The notes beneath the pieces are model-generated. The model ran no database searches. It saw only the letters and a list, made by a program, of their open reading frames with translations, and was not told the DNA's origin. A DNA stretch of 52,484 nt, from NCBI RefSeq assembly GCF_001618175.1, contig NZ_LPXN01000057.1, forward strand, positions 1-52,484, read 5' to 3'. The translations under genes were made by a program, and so were the position numbers. Positions 33,461 through 42,974 of the stretch are shown here, piece after piece. The stretch comes from Oceanibaculum pacificum. GTDB taxonomy: Bacteria > Pseudomonadota > Alphaproteobacteria > Oceanibaculales > Oceanibaculaceae. Within the stretch, counting starts at the first letter, position 1, and each line of letters starts with the position of its first letter.

Positions 33461-34078
33461 TCAAGCCTCCCGCAGGGCGTGCAGCAGGGCGGCGGTTTCG
33501 CCTTGGGGGTCGCCAGCGCGCATGAGTCCGCCCATGACGGCCACGGCCGCCGCGCCGGCGGCCCGGCACGCCGCCGCGTTCGTCGCATCGATGCCGGCCA
33601 GCGCCACAACGGGAAGATGCAGCCGCGCGACCGCATGCCGCAGCCCTTCCAGCCCCAGGGCGGGGCCGTAGCCGGGCTTGCTGGCGGTGGCGAAGATGGG
33701 GCTCAGGGTCACATAATCGGCCCCGGCCTGCTGCGCCGCCTCGGCCTCTTCCAGGCTATGGGCGGAAGCGCCGATCAACGCCGCGTCGCCCAGCGCCACG
33801 CGGGCCGTCGCGATATCGCCCCCGGCCGGCAGATGCAGCCCGGCGCCGACCGCCTTGGCGGCCTCCAGGTCGGAGTTGATCGACAGCGCCGCATGATGGC
33901 GCTTGGCCAGCGCCGCCAGCTCCCAGGCCATGTTCAGCAGCGATTCCGGCGGCAGATCCTTCTCGCGCAGCATCACCCAGCGGCAGCCGCCTTCCAGTGC
34001 CGCCTCCACCGTCTCCACCACCGGCCGATCGTTCAGGGCCCGGTCCGTGATCAGCAGCAGCGGGGCGGGGAGGGGCAT
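33461..34078 (-). CDS. thiE: Thiamine-phosphate synthase-like ThiE/TenI
   Basis: A 205-residue TIM-barrel protein of the ThiE/TenI family. LLITDRALNDRP starts the barrel, WVMLREKDLPPESLL holds the phosphate/thiazole contact, and YVTLSPIFATASKPGYGPALG is the family loop. ThiE joins hydroxymethylpyrimidine pyrophosphate to thiazole phosphate; TenI isomerises the thiazole. Place in the operon suits either, and the lengths are alike. It starts 7 bases after thiG. Confidence 0.85.
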   Translation of the reverse strand: MPLPAPLLLITDRALNDRPVVETVEAALEGGCRWVMLREKDLPPESLLNMAWELAALAKRHHAALSINSDLEAAKAVGAGLHLPAGGDIATARVALGDAALIGASAHSLEEAEAAQQAGADYVTLSPIFATASKPGYGPALGLEGLRHAVARLHLPVVALAGIDATNAAACRAAGAAAVAVMGGLMRAGDPQGETAALLHALREA

Positions 34079-34085
34079 GATCGGC

Positions 34086-34880
34086 CTACGACCCGATCAT
34101 GCCGAGTTGCGGGCTGGAGGCCTCGGCATAGGCTTTCTTCGGGATGCGCCCGGCGCGGCGCGCGGCGCGGCCGGCGGCGATGGCGTCGCGCATGGCGGCG
34201 GCCATCAGCACCGGGTTGCGGGCCTTGGACACGGCGGTGTTAAGCAGCACCGCATCCGCGCCGATCTCCAGCGCCAGGGCGGCGTCCGACGCGGTGCCGA
34301 TGCCGGCATCGACGATAACCGGCACGCCGGCCCGGTTGCAGATCATCTCCAGATTATACGGGTTGCAGATGCCAGCACCCGAGCCGATGGGCGCGGCCAG
34401 TGGCATGACCGCGGCGCAGCCGACATCGGCCAGCTTCTGGCACACCACCGGGTCGTCGGTGCAGTAGGGCAGCACGATGAAGCCGTCCTTCACCAGCTCC
34501 TCCGCCGCCTCGATCAGCTGGGTGACGTCGGGATACAGCGTCTCGCGGTCGCCGATCAGCTCCAACTTCACCCAGTCGGTGCCGACCGCCTCGCGGCCGA
34601 GCTGCGCGGTCAGCACGGCGTCGCGCACGCTTTCGCAGCCCGCCGTGTTGGGCAGCAGATGATAGCGGTCCTTCAGCAGATCCCACAGATTCTCGGCATG
34701 AGAGTCGATGCTGACCCGGCGGATCGAGACGGTGACGATCTCCGCCTTGCTGGTTTCGATGGCGTTCAGCATCACCTGCCGGTTCGGGTAGCCGGCGGTG
34801 CCGATCAGCAGGCGCGAGCCGAAGCTCTTGCCGGCGATGGTCAGCGGGTCTTTGGCGCTGTCTGTCATGGCGTTCATCAT
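34086..34880 (-). CDS. thiG: Thiazole synthase ThiG
   Basis: A 264-residue TIM-barrel enzyme that builds the thiazole ring from deoxyxylulose phosphate, dehydroglycine and ThiS thiocarboxylate. The catalytic Schiff-base lysine region and the phosphate loop [13 protein letters not shown], ending [20 protein letters not shown], are clear, and the tail has [15 protein letters not shown]. The start is uncertain: ATG codons at 34880, 34877 and 34868, and a TTG at 34889 overlapping the thiS stop, all lie close. I chose 34880. Confidence 0.92.
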   Translation of the reverse strand: MMNAMTDSAKDPLTIAGKSFGSRLLIGTAGYPNRQVMLNAIETSKAEIVTVSIRRVSIDSHAENLWDLLKDRYHLLPNTAGCESVRDAVLTAQLGREAVGTDWVKLELIGDRETLYPDVTQLIEAAEELVKDGFIVLPYCTDDPVVCQKLADVGCAAVMPLAAPIGSGAGICNPYNLEMICNRAGVPVIVDAGIGTASDAALALEIGADAVLLNTAVSKARNPVLMAAAMRDAIAAGRAARRAGRIPKKAYAEASSPQLGMIGS

Positions 34881-34885
34881 AAAAC

Positions 34886-35110
34886 TCAACCGCCCGAAAA
34901 GGGCTGTACGATTTCGATCTCGTCCTGGGGCGCGAGGGGCGTGTTGGGCCAGGCCGCGCGCGGCACGACCTTGCGGTTCACGGCGACGGCGATGCCGGGG
35001 CGGGTAATGTCCAGCCCGCGCTCGGCCAGCAGGTCGGATATGGTGACGGCCTGCGTTTCGGCCGCTTTGCCGTTCACGCGGATCGCCAGAAGGGTTTTGT
35101 TCTCGGTCAT
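34886..35110 (-). CDS. thiS: Sulfur carrier protein ThiS
   Basis: A 74-residue ubiquitin-like protein ending in the Gly-Gly needed for adenylation and thiocarboxylation ([10 protein letters not shown]). The start [19 protein letters not shown] and the ...[11 protein letters not shown] segment are typical, slightly longer than the usual 65 residues. It hands sulfur to ThiG. The ATG lies 7 bases past the thiO stop. Confidence 0.92.
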   Translation of the reverse strand: MTENKTLLAIRVNGKAAETQAVTISDLLAERGLDITRPGIAVAVNRKVVPRAAWPNTPLAPQDEIEIVQPFSGG

Positions 35111-35117
35111 GTATCCA

Positions 35118-36260
35118 CTATCCGGCGGCGGGCAGCGCCTGCCGGAAACGCTCCAGGGTAAAGGGGGTTGCTTCGGGCAAAGGCTGCCCGGTCAGGATTT
35201 CGCGGGCGATGGCCTCCGCGGTGATCGGGGCCAGCAGGATGCCGTTGCGGTGATGGCCGGTGGCGACCAGCAGCCCGTCGACGCCGCTGGTCCCCAGGAT
35301 CGGCGCGTCGTCGCGGCTGGTCGGCCGGTAGCCGACCCACATTTCCTCGATCGGCAGCTCCTCGATGGCCGGTATGGCGCGCCAGGCGGCATCCAGCAGG
35401 GCCAGCACGCCGCCGGCGGTCAGGTGCGGGTCATAGCCCTTCTCCTCGACCGTGGCACCCACGATCAGGCGGCCATCGGCGCGCGGCACCAGATAGATTT
35501 TCGGGGCCCACAGCACGCCCTTCACCACCGGATCGGCCTGGTTCATCCGCAGGCTGAGCATCTGGCCCTTCACCGGGCGCACCGGCGGCAGCGCCAGCGG
35601 CGGCAGGCCGGGCAGGTCGCGCGACCAGGAGCCGGCGGCCAGCACAACGCTGTCCGCTTTATGGGTTTTGTCGCCGGTCTGCACGCCGGTCACGCGGCCG
35701 CCGGTCAGATCCAGGCCGGTGACGGCGCACCCCTCGTAAAGGCCGCCGCCGGCGGCCAGATAAGCCGCCTTCAGCGCCTCGGCCAGCTTGCGGTTGTCGA
35801 CCTGATGATCGGTGGGCGCCCAGATCGCGCCGGGAATGCCGCTGCGCAGATACGGCTCGCGCCGCCGCGCCTCGACACCGTTCAGCCATTCCACGGCAAG
35901 GCCGAGACCGCGCTGATACTCGAAGGTGAAGCGCAGTTGCTCCAGCTCGTCGCGGTTGGTGGCGGCGACCAGCGTGCCGCTTTCCAGATAGCCGATATCC
36001 TGGCCGCTGGCCTGTTCCAGTTCCCGCGTGAAGCCGGGCCACATCTTCTGGCTGGCGAGGGTGAGCCCCAGCAGCGCCTCCTCGCCGGGCTCCGCCTCGG
36101 CATTGGCGGCCAGCATGCCGGCCGCCGCCCAACTGGCGCCGCGCCCGGCCTGGCCGCGGTCGAACACGCAAACGTGGCAGCCGGCCTGGGCCAGCCGCCA
36201 GCCGATGCCGAGACCGGAAACGCCGGCGCCGATAATGGCTATGGAATGTGAGCGCGCGAT
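35118..36260 (-). CDS. thiO: Glycine oxidase ThiO, with a non-standard start
   Basis: A 380-residue FAD-dependent oxidase that makes the dehydroglycine used by ThiG. The dinucleotide motif SIAIIGAGVSGLGIGWRLAQ is at the N terminus, followed by VFDRGQAGRGASWAAAGMLA and, near the C terminus, GYRPTSRDDAPILG and ATGHHRNGILLAP. No ATG, GTG or TTG lies in frame between the TPP aptamer and the FAD motif. The ATC at 36260 is at the right distance (7 bases) from AAGGGAG and is taken here as the start. The only in-frame ordinary start, a GTG at 36344, lies within the riboswitch. A sequencing change of ATG to ATC is possible. Confidence 0.85.
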   Translation of the reverse strand: MARSHSIAIIGAGVSGLGIGWRLAQAGCHVCVFDRGQAGRGASWAAAGMLAANAEAEPGEEALLGLTLASQKMWPGFTRELEQASGQDIGYLESGTLVAATNRDELEQLRFTFEYQRGLGLAVEWLNGVEARRREPYLRSGIPGAIWAPTDHQVDNRKLAEALKAAYLAAGGGLYEGCAVTGLDLTGGRVTGVQTGDKTHKADSVVLAAGSWSRDLPGLPPLALPPVRPVKGQMLSLRMNQADPVVKGVLWAPKIYLVPRADGRLIVGATVEEKGYDPHLTAGGVLALLDAAWRAIPAIEELPIEEMWVGYRPTSRDDAPILGTSGVDGLLVATGHHRNGILLAPITAEAIAREILTGQPLPEATPFTLERFRQALPAAG

Positions 36261-36261
36261 G

Positions 36262-36354
36262 GTGACTCTCCCTTCGCTGGCATGATCCAGATCAGGTTCT
36301 ATGGGTATGTTCTCAGCCGAGGCGAACGGACCCGCTTTCGGCACCCCAGTTCAC
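36262..36354 (-). promoter_or_regulatory. TPP riboswitch (thi box) upstream of thiOSGE
   Basis: On the minus strand the aptamer reads CTGGGGTGCC (36349-36340), then GGCTGAGA, ACCC, and GAACCTGATCTGGATCATGC followed by CAGCGAAGGGAG. These are the conserved TPP-binding helices in order. GTGA (36354-36351) can pair with TCAC (36265-36262), closing the structure across the AAGGGAG ribosome binding site. Ligand binding would then block translation of thiO directly. Confidence 0.93.
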
Positions 36355-36383
36355 TATTGCATGTAATGGTTTCGCCAGGAAAT

Positions 36384-36414
36384 GCAACGGCGGGAACCCT
36401 GCCCCCGCCGTTGC
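36384..36414 (-). terminator. Terminator of the chemoreceptor gene
   Basis: GCAACGGCGGG (36384-36394) and CCCGCCGTTGC (36404-36414) form a perfect 11-pair stem with a 9-base loop, just past the stop of the chemoreceptor gene. On the minus strand it is followed by ATTTCC, a short T run. It separates that gene from the thi riboswitch. Confidence 0.75.
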
Positions 36415-36424
36415 GTCATGTCAG

Positions 36425-38131
36425 CTAGGCCGCTCGGACCTTGGCGACGAAGTTCGTCACCTCGTCGCGCAGGTTGGCGGCCGAGCGCGAGAGTTCCTGC
36501 GCGCTGGACAGCACCTGGCTGGCCGCCGAGCCGCCCTCGGACGCCGCCTGGCTGACCTGCACGATGGCGCCCGACACCTCGCTGGTGCCGGCCGAGGCCT
36601 GCTGCACGTTGCGCGCGATCTCCTGCGTCGCGGCGTCCTGCTGTTCCACCGCCGAGGCGATGGAGGAGGCGATCTCGTTGCTTTCGGAAATCACCTCCGC
36701 GATGTCCTTGATGGCGGAGACGGTGCGGTGGGTGACGCTCTGCACATCGGCGATCTGCTGGGTGATGTCGTCGGTCGCCTTGGCGGTCTGGTTGGCCAGA
36801 TTCTTCACCTCCGAGGCCACCACGGCGAAGCCCTTGCCGGCTTCGCCGGCGCGCGCCGCCTCGATCGTGGCGTTCAGGGCCAGCAGATTCGTCTGTTCGG
36901 CGATGTCGTTGATAAGATTGATCACCTCGCCGATCTTCTGGGTCGAGACCACCAGCCCCTCCACCGTGGTCTTGGTGCTTTCGGCATTGATCACGGCGCG
37001 GCCGGAGATTTCCGAGGATTGGTGCACCTGCTGGCCGATCTCGCGCACCGAGGCGGCCAGTTCCTCGCAGGCGGTGGCCACGGTCTCGACATTGGTCGTC
37101 GCCTGGGTGGCGGCGGCGGCCACCGTGCTGGCCTGCGCGTTGGTTTCCTCCAGCGTGGCGTTCAGCGTCTGGGCGGCGGCCTCCAGCTCGGTCGCGGCGG
37201 AGGAGACGAGACCGACAATGGCGCCGACGCTTTGCTCGAACTGGTCGGCCAGCGCATTCATCGCGCGCTTCTGCTCCTCCTCGGCACGCAGTTCGGCCGC
37301 CTCGGCCTCGCGCTCCATCTCCTTGGTGCGGATCATATTGTCCTTGAACACCTGCATGCTCTCCGCGATGGCGCCAATTTCGTCCTTGCGCTCGACGCCG
37401 AAGATGGTGACGGAGAGGTTGCCCTTGGCCAGTTCCTGGAGGGCCGAGACGATCTTGCGGATCGGCGCGATCACCCCGTAGCGGGCAATGACGAAGCCCA
37501 GCGTCGCACCGACCAGCAGGCCGATAAGGGAGACGGCGATCAGCAGGGTGCTGATCTGGACGAAGGTTTCCTCCGATTGTGCGACATTTTCGGCGGCGAT
37601 GCTGTCGGCCAGGACAACATAGTCGCGGATCGTATCGTTCAGTGTCCCGGCTTCTTCCCGATTCTCCTGTACTTTTTCGAGAATGCCGGCCTGCAGCATG
37701 CCCAGCGTGACGCCGGCGCCGTTGCGTTCCGCCGTCTCGACCGTGACCTGGAGGCCGCGAAGGTAATTCTCGTAGGCCTGGCTCACCGTCGCCAATTGCG
37801 CCTTGCGCCGCGGTCCGGCGGTTTCCGCCGCCTGCCGCAACCGCTCCGCCAGGGCGTTGCGCTCGTGTTCGATCGTGCCTTTCAGCTCTGCTAGATTTTC
37901 CGGGGAAGGGTCGGCGGCGATACGGAACTCAGCGCGGTTCAGCGAGGTGACGAGCTGCGTCATCCGGTTGCCTTCGGCCGCGTCGCCCGCCGCGGTCTCG
38001 ACGGCCTTGGAAAGACGCTGCATCTCGTTCATCGCATAGATGCCCGCGCCGGCGACGCCGACGATTACCAGGCCGAGAGTGATTATTATCGCGGATACTT
38101 TGGATCCGATGGAGAATTTACCTAAATCCAT
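36425..38131 (-). CDS. Methyl-accepting chemotaxis protein
   Basis: A 568-residue chemoreceptor. Membrane helices lie at about 13-35 and 194-215, with a four-helix-bundle-like periplasmic domain between them, then HAMP (about 216-270), then a long signalling coiled coil. The kinase-binding tip is [36 protein letters not shown]. The C-terminal FVAKVRAA is common in Azospirillum-type receptors. It works in the inner membrane with CheA and CheW, and its ligand is unknown. No che genes are adjacent. AAAGGACC precedes the ATG. Confidence 0.92.
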   Translation of the reverse strand: MDLGKFSIGSKVSAIIITLGLVIVGVAGAGIYAMNEMQRLSKAVETAAGDAAEGNRMTQLVTSLNRAEFRIAADPSPENLAELKGTIEHERNALAERLRQAAETAGPRRKAQLATVSQAYENYLRGLQVTVETAERNGAGVTLGMLQAGILEKVQENREEAGTLNDTIRDYVVLADSIAAENVAQSEETFVQISTLLIAVSLIGLLVGATLGFVIARYGVIAPIRKIVSALQELAKGNLSVTIFGVERKDEIGAIAESMQVFKDNMIRTKEMEREAEAAELRAEEEQKRAMNALADQFEQSVGAIVGLVSSAATELEAAAQTLNATLEETNAQASTVAAAATQATTNVETVATACEELAASVREIGQQVHQSSEISGRAVINAESTKTTVEGLVVSTQKIGEVINLINDIAEQTNLLALNATIEAARAGEAGKGFAVVASEVKNLANQTAKATDDITQQIADVQSVTHRTVSAIKDIAEVISESNEIASSIASAVEQQDAATQEIARNVQQASAGTSEVSGAIVQVSQAASEGGSAASQVLSSAQELSRSAANLRDEVTNFVAKVRAA

Positions 38132-38429
38132 TCTACGGTCCTTTGAAAGAGTGTAAGTAAAGGAACGTTCGTTCCATTATTTCCTAAATAGTCGGTTATC
38201 TTTTGTTAATTATCGGTTAATTTTTAGCGATTAGCGGGTTCTTCATCCAAAATTGTTATAATTAAGAATAGATAATATGGTTAATTAGCCAATTTTAATT
38301 GAATTATTCTTTTCTCTTTATTTCAATTCCAGCGTGCATTCTCGGATTCAAGAGACTCGTCGAGACGGGTGGTTTCCGGCCGCCGTGCCGTGGCAGTATG
38401 GCGGCCCCGAGGTGGAAGGCGAGTGCGGC
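38132..38429. other. AT-rich gap between chemoreceptor and glycosyltransferase genes
   Basis: This 298-base gap is strikingly AT-rich from 38176 to 38325. It holds the palindrome GGAACGTTCGTTCC (38162-38175), 31 bases before the chemoreceptor start, and repeated TCGGTTA motifs (38192 and 38213). Both divergent genes must be promoted from here. If the glycosyltransferase starts at the GTG at 38334, the gap is only 202 bases. Confidence 0.5.
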
Positions 38430-40127
38430 GTGGTTGACGATCGAGCGCAGGACGGCAATGCCGCGATCCATTACTGGCCGCAGGATTTCTCTACCGACAG
38501 TGGCAAGCCGATGGGCCGGCATGCCGCCGGGGAGGGTTTCCTGACCGGCTTCGTCCGGCACGCCCGCGCCGAGGCGCTCTATTGCCATGCCATCAGCCAG
38601 AATCACGCTGAGAGTTTTTTCTGCCAGGTCGAGGTGGCCGACGGGCCCAAGCGCCCCGTGCATTGGGTGCCTATGGGCGGAGCCGAGGGGCTGGCGGCGG
38701 TGGGCTGCCTGTTCACGCCCGGTCCCAATCTGCGAAATTTCGCGTTCATGCGCCGCGCTTTCGATCAGCGCGGCTTCAGCCTGTGCGGGATTATTCACAC
38801 CATCGCCTCCGCCCAGGCGATGGATGCCCTGGCGTCGTTGCTGGTCGCCCCGATTCAGCCCTGGGATGCGCTGATCTGTACTTCCAATGCGGGGCGGGCG
38901 GCGGTTGAACGGCAATTGCAGGCGGTTGGCGATTATCTGGCGGAGCGGACCGGCGGGCGACCGCCGGCTCTGCCGTATCTGCCGACAATTCCGCTGGGCG
39001 TCGACAGCGCCGCCTTTACCCGCGATCCGCGGCACCGCGCGGCCTGGCGCGCCCGGCTCGGGATCGGCGAGGGCGATGTCGCGGCGCTGTTCGTCGGCCG
39101 GTTGAGCGCCCACGCCAAGGCCAACCCCGATCCGATGTATCTGGCGCTGGAGCGCGCGGCGCGCCGCAGCGGGCGAAAACTGCATCTCATCCAGGCCGGC
39201 TGGTTCTACAATGCCGCGATAGAAAAGGCTTTCCGCGCCGGGGCCGCCGCGTTCGCACCGTCGGTGGTCACGCATTTCGTAACGCCGCTGGAGGGGGCGG
39301 CGCATCGGGAGATCTGGTCGGCGGCCGATTTCTTCGTGTCGCTCAGCGACAATATCCAGGAGACGTTCGGCCTGACGCCGGTGGAGGCGATGGCCGCCGG
39401 CCTGCCGGCCGTGGTCAGCGACTGGAACGGCTATCGGGACACGGTGCGCGACGGCATTGACGGCTTCCGCATCCCGACGATTGCCGCGTCGCCCGGCACC
39501 GGTGGCGACCTGGCCCTGCGCCACGCCCTGGAGCTGGATCGATACGACCTCTATATCGGCCAGGCCAGCCAGTTCGTTGCCATTGATGTGGAGGCTTGCG
39601 CCGATGCCTTTCTGCGCCTTATCGAGGATGCGGAATTGCGCGCCAGGATGGGCGAGAGCGGCCGCCGCCGGGCGCGCGAGATGTTCGATTGGGCGACCAT
39701 CGTGCCGGCTTATCAGGCGCTGTGGGGCGAACTGGCGGAAAGGCGGCGGGCCAGCGGCGTCGAAATCGCGCCGCCGCGCGCCGATGCGCCGGCCGATCCC
39801 TGGCGGCCCGACCCCTTTCTGCATTTCGCCGGCTATGCCAGCCGCGCGATCGCGCCCGACATGTCGGTGCGGATTGCCCCCGATGCCGCGGCCGCGCTGG
39901 CCGCCGCCTACGCCTCCCCGGTCAATTCATATGCGTTGAAAATGCTGCCTACGCCGGCGGAAGCGGAAGAATTGTGCCGCCTGCTGGCCGAAGCGCCGGC
40001 ATGGCGCGCCGCCGACCTGATCCTGCGGATGCCGGCGGCGCGGCATCCCTTCCTGTTCCGCGGCTTGGCATGGCTGGCGAAATATGGCGTTGTGTCGCTC
40101 CACGAAGCGCACGAGGCGGAAAGATGA
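38430..40127 (+). CDS. GT4-family glycosyltransferase
   Basis: A 565-residue protein. A GT-B fold with the donor-site region VSLSDNIQETFGLTPVEAMA, AGLPAVVSDWNGYRDTVRDG places it in the GT4 superfamily (E-x7-E with nucleotide-sugar contacts). The N-terminal acceptor domain opens IHYWPQDFSTDSGKPMGRH. A C-terminal part of about 130 residues follows the transferase and is unassigned. The start is uncertain: GTG at 38430 has AAGGCGAG upstream, and GTG at 38334 would add 32 residues of unlikely composition. Its stop overlaps the epimerase start by four bases. Confidence 0.82.
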   Translation: MVDDRAQDGNAAIHYWPQDFSTDSGKPMGRHAAGEGFLTGFVRHARAEALYCHAISQNHAESFFCQVEVADGPKRPVHWVPMGGAEGLAAVGCLFTPGPNLRNFAFMRRAFDQRGFSLCGIIHTIASAQAMDALASLLVAPIQPWDALICTSNAGRAAVERQLQAVGDYLAERTGGRPPALPYLPTIPLGVDSAAFTRDPRHRAAWRARLGIGEGDVAALFVGRLSAHAKANPDPMYLALERAARRSGRKLHLIQAGWFYNAAIEKAFRAGAAAFAPSVVTHFVTPLEGAAHREIWSAADFFVSLSDNIQETFGLTPVEAMAAGLPAVVSDWNGYRDTVRDGIDGFRIPTIAASPGTGGDLALRHALELDRYDLYIGQASQFVAIDVEACADAFLRLIEDAELRARMGESGRRRAREMFDWATIVPAYQALWGELAERRRASGVEIAPPRADAPADPWRPDPFLHFAGYASRAIAPDMSVRIAPDAAAALAAAYASPVNSYALKMLPTPAEAEELCRLLAEAPAWRAADLILRMPAARHPFLFRGLAWLAKYGVVSLHEAHEAER

Positions 40128-41098
40128 ACATTCTGGTCACCGGCGCGGCCGGTTTCATCGGCCATCATCTGGCCGCCGCCCTGCTGCGCGCCGGGCACCG
40201 CGTCGTCGGCCTGGATAATATGAACGATTATTACGAGGTCGCCTTGAAGCAGGCGCGGCTGGACGCGCTGCCGCCGGGCGATTTCACGTTCCACCGGCTC
40301 GATTTGGCGGATGGCGCGGCGGTGCGGGAGGCGCTGACAGGCGAGGCGTTCGACATCATCATCAACCTCGCCGCCCAGGCCGGCGTGCGCTATTCGGTGG
40401 AGAATCCGGAGGCCTATGTGCGGGCCAATATCCAGGGCTTCCTGACGGTGCTGGAGCTGGCGCGGCGGCAGCGCGGGCTGAAGCATTTTCTCTATGCCAG
40501 CTCCTCCTCGGTCTATGGCGCGAATCGCAAGCTGCCCTTCGCGGTCGGCGACAGGACCGACCGGCCGGTCTCCCTCTATGGCGCGACCAAGAAGGCCAAC
40601 GAGGCGATGGCCTATTCCTACGCCAGCCTGTACGGCATTCCCTCCACGGGCTTCCGCTTCTTCACCGTCTACGGGCCGTGGGGCCGGCCGGACATGGCGC
40701 CTTATCTGTTCGCCAGCGCGATCCTGGAGGGGCGGCCGATCCGGCTGTTCAACAAGGGCGAGATGGCGCGCGATTTCACCTATATCGACGATATCACGGC
40801 GGGGCTGATGGGCGCGCTCAACCGTCCGCCGGCACCGGACGAGGCCGGCGTGGCGCATAAAATCTATAACCTCGGCAATAACCGGCTGGAACCGCTGCGC
40901 CGCTTCGTCTCGGTGATCGAGCAGGCGGCGGGGCGGGCGGCGATCATTGAGGAAGCCCCGATGCAGCAGGGCGACGTGCGGGCGACCCATGCGGATATCG
41001 ACGAAGCCAGGCGCGATTTCGGCTATGATCCGGCAACGCCCATCGATGTCGGCCTGCCGCGCTTCGTCGAATGGTATCGCGGCTATAAGGGGCTGTAG
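40124..41098 (+). CDS. NAD-dependent UDP-sugar epimerase (UDP-glucuronate 4-epimerase-like)
   Basis: A 324-residue short-chain epimerase. The NAD-binding GAAGFIGHHLA is at residues 7-17, LAAQAGVRYSVENPEAYV is typical of UDP-glucuronate epimerases, and the catalytic Tyr-x3-Lys is in SLYGATKKAN with the preceding serines (YASSSSVYG). FRFFTVYGPWGRPDMA is the substrate motif. It would interconvert UDP-glucuronate and UDP-galacturonate for surface polysaccharide. The ATG at 40124 overlaps the glycosyltransferase stop (ATGA), so the two are coupled. Confidence 0.88.
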   Translation: MNILVTGAAGFIGHHLAAALLRAGHRVVGLDNMNDYYEVALKQARLDALPPGDFTFHRLDLADGAAVREALTGEAFDIIINLAAQAGVRYSVENPEAYVRANIQGFLTVLELARRQRGLKHFLYASSSSVYGANRKLPFAVGDRTDRPVSLYGATKKANEAMAYSYASLYGIPSTGFRFFTVYGPWGRPDMAPYLFASAILEGRPIRLFNKGEMARDFTYIDDITAGLMGALNRPPAPDEAGVAHKIYNLGNNRLEPLRRFVSVIEQAAGRAAIIEEAPMQQGDVRATHADIDEARRDFGYDPATPIDVGLPRFVEWYRGYKGL

Positions 41099-41099
41099 A

Positions 41100-41669
41100 T
41101 CAGTCCAGCAGCAGGGTTCGCGGCTCCAGATTCAGCCAGTCGCCCTCCCAGTCGCCCAGATTGCCGCGAAAGGCGAAATACTGGCAGGCCAGGATCATGT
41201 CGACATCGCGCCCATTGGCGGCCAGCGGCAGCAGCAGCCGATAGGTCAGGCTGTGCGAGGCCTTGCCCTCCTCATGGTAGGGCGTCTCGGAATAGAGCGC
41301 GCGGCGGGTGTCGATGACCTGCTGGTTGATGAACAGCACATAATCGAGATAGGGGCTGGGCAACAGATCCTCGGTATAGCGCCCGGTGCCGTCGAGGCCG
41401 ATGGTGCGGGCGATCTCGGTGCCGAAGACCCGGAAGCGGAAGCGCCTGGGGCCGGGCGGTTCGACATCCTGCAGCATGATGTTCGGCAGCAGGCGGGGGA
41501 AATCCAGCGGGTCTATCGCGGCGCGGCCGGGCAGGAAGGCTTCGGCCCTGTCGGGGTTATGCTTGTCGCGCCAATACAGAAACAGGCCGCGCAGCCGTTC
41601 GTCCGGCAGCGCATCGCCCGCAAGCGAGGCGACCGCGAAGCTTGAAACCGGTTTGCCGGCAAGTAACAC
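41100..41669 (-). CDS. PAS_5-family protein
   Basis: A 189-residue protein of the PAS_5 family, a PAS-like sensory fold common in Rhodospirillales. The family words are LRGLFLYWRDKHNPDRAEAF, IDPLDFPRLLPNIMLQDVEP and RFRVFGTEIARTIGLDGTGR. It starts with GTG at 41669, with GGAGGGG four bases upstream. No output domain is present, so it may act through a partner. It sits between the epimerase (convergent) and the second glycosyltransferase within the polysaccharide cluster. Confidence 0.82.
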   Translation of the reverse strand: MLLAGKPVSSFAVASLAGDALPDERLRGLFLYWRDKHNPDRAEAFLPGRAAIDPLDFPRLLPNIMLQDVEPPGPRRFRFRVFGTEIARTIGLDGTGRYTEDLLPSPYLDYVLFINQQVIDTRRALYSETPYHEEGKASHSLTYRLLLPLAANGRDVDMILACQYFAFRGNLGDWEGDWLNLEPRTLLLD

Positions 41670-41729
41670 AGCCCCTCCCTATTTACGAAAAATTGCACCA
41701 AATGCCCGTAAACAATGAGGGGGAATGCG

Positions 41730-42974
41730 TTAACGCTTCGTAAAGAACCGCATAAGCCAGCCCCGCAGCCCGGGCGTCTCGGTTCGCTGCGCGCCGTGCC
41801 AGGTAAGCCATTGCGTCCGCACCAGGGATTGCGGAATGGCGGGGCTGCCGGTCGCGGCCCCCGTCGCCAGCACCGCCTCCAGCCGGGCGGCCAGGGCGTC
41901 GGCGGTGGCGGGGAACAGCAGCGCCTGGTCCTGCGGGGCGATCAGCTCGGCCACGCCGCCGACATTGGCGGCCAGCAGGGGAATTCCCTCCAGCAGGCAT
42001 TCCAGTACGGTGCAGGGCGAATTCTCGATCAGCGAGGGGATGATCGCCAGCCGGCCATCCTGGCGCAGATAGGCCAGCGCCGCTTCGGTATCCTTATCGC
42101 CGATATGCTGCACCGGCAGGCCCCAGCCTTGGGCGCGGGCCAGCGTGTAGGCCAGCCCGTCCTGGCCATCGACCGGCGCGGTCTTGCCCAGCAGCGTGAC
42201 GGTCAGGCCGGCGCGCTGGCCGGGCGGGAGCTTCAGCCGGTCGAGCGCGTCGCAGAACAGCACCACGCCCTTGCGCTGTTCCAGCCGGCCGAAAAACACC
42301 AGCTCGCGCACCGGCAGGCGGTGGCGCGGGGCAGGGGGATCGGGGCGCAGCGGCAGCAGATTCTGCTGCACATGGCAACGCGCCGGCAATGTCCAGCCGC
42401 GATCCCGGTACCAGCCGAGCAGATAGGCGCTGGGGCTGATCAGAATATCGGCCAGCGCCACGCTCTGGCGCTCCCGCGCGTCGATCTCGGGATCGAGCGG
42501 CGTTCCGTTGCCTTCCGCAGCCCAGGCGCTGGGGCCGTGCGCGCCGACCACCATCAGCGTGCCACGGAAACGCCGGCGGCTCTTCTTCTGCGCCAGGGCG
42601 GCCGCGCCCAGGCCAAGCCACTCATGGAAATGCGCGATCTCCGGCGTGCGGGTGGCCAGCCAGTCGGCGGCGGCGTGCGACAGGGTGGGCAGGTCGGCGC
42701 CGCCGGGCAGCCGCGACAGGCTGATGCCCTTGGCGGCGTAATGGGCAACCCAGCCCTGCATGCTGTCGACGGCGCTGTTCGCTAGATCGACGAACAGGAT
42801 ATCCACCTTGTGACCGTCGAGCGCCAGCGCCTCGGCCAGGCCGGTCAGCGCGGTGGCTATGCCGCCATTGCGTACCGGACCCAATATCTCGGCGGTGACG
42901 ATGGCGATGCGGCGCTTCACGGCGGCACCCTGCGCGGCGGGGCCGTCTGGCGCGACGAGCGGCGGAAATTCCAT
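41730..42974 (-). CDS. GT4-family glycosyltransferase
   Basis: A 414-residue GT-B glycosyltransferase. The N-terminal domain has IAIVTAEILGPVRNGGIATA, typical of starch-synthase-like or GT4 enzymes. The C-terminal one has ELVFFGRLEQRKGVVLFCDA and LAIIPSLIENSPCTVLECLL with the E-x7-E pair. It adds a sugar from a nucleotide donor to a surface glycan. The ATG at 42974 overlaps the sulfotransferase stop (TGATG), so the two are co-translated. Confidence 0.87.
   Translation of the reverse strand: MEFPPLVAPDGPAAQGAAVKRRIAIVTAEILGPVRNGGIATALTGLAEALALDGHKVDILFVDLANSAVDSMQGWVAHYAAKGISLSRLPGGADLPTLSHAAADWLATRTPEIAHFHEWLGLGAAALAQKKSRRRFRGTLMVVGAHGPSAWAAEGNGTPLDPEIDARERQSVALADILISPSAYLLGWYRDRGWTLPARCHVQQNLLPLRPDPPAPRHRLPVRELVFFGRLEQRKGVVLFCDALDRLKLPPGQRAGLTVTLLGKTAPVDGQDGLAYTLARAQGWGLPVQHIGDKDTEAALAYLRQDGRLAIIPSLIENSPCTVLECLLEGIPLLAANVGGVAELIAPQDQALLFPATADALAARLEAVLATGAATGSPAIPQSLVRTQWLTWHGAQRTETPGLRGWLMRFFTKR

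Noticed and set aside
33903-36251. A plus-strand open frame of about 780 codons across the thi genes
   Set aside because: It is the antisense shadow of thiE, thiG, thiS and thiO, all of which are recognisable on the minus strand.
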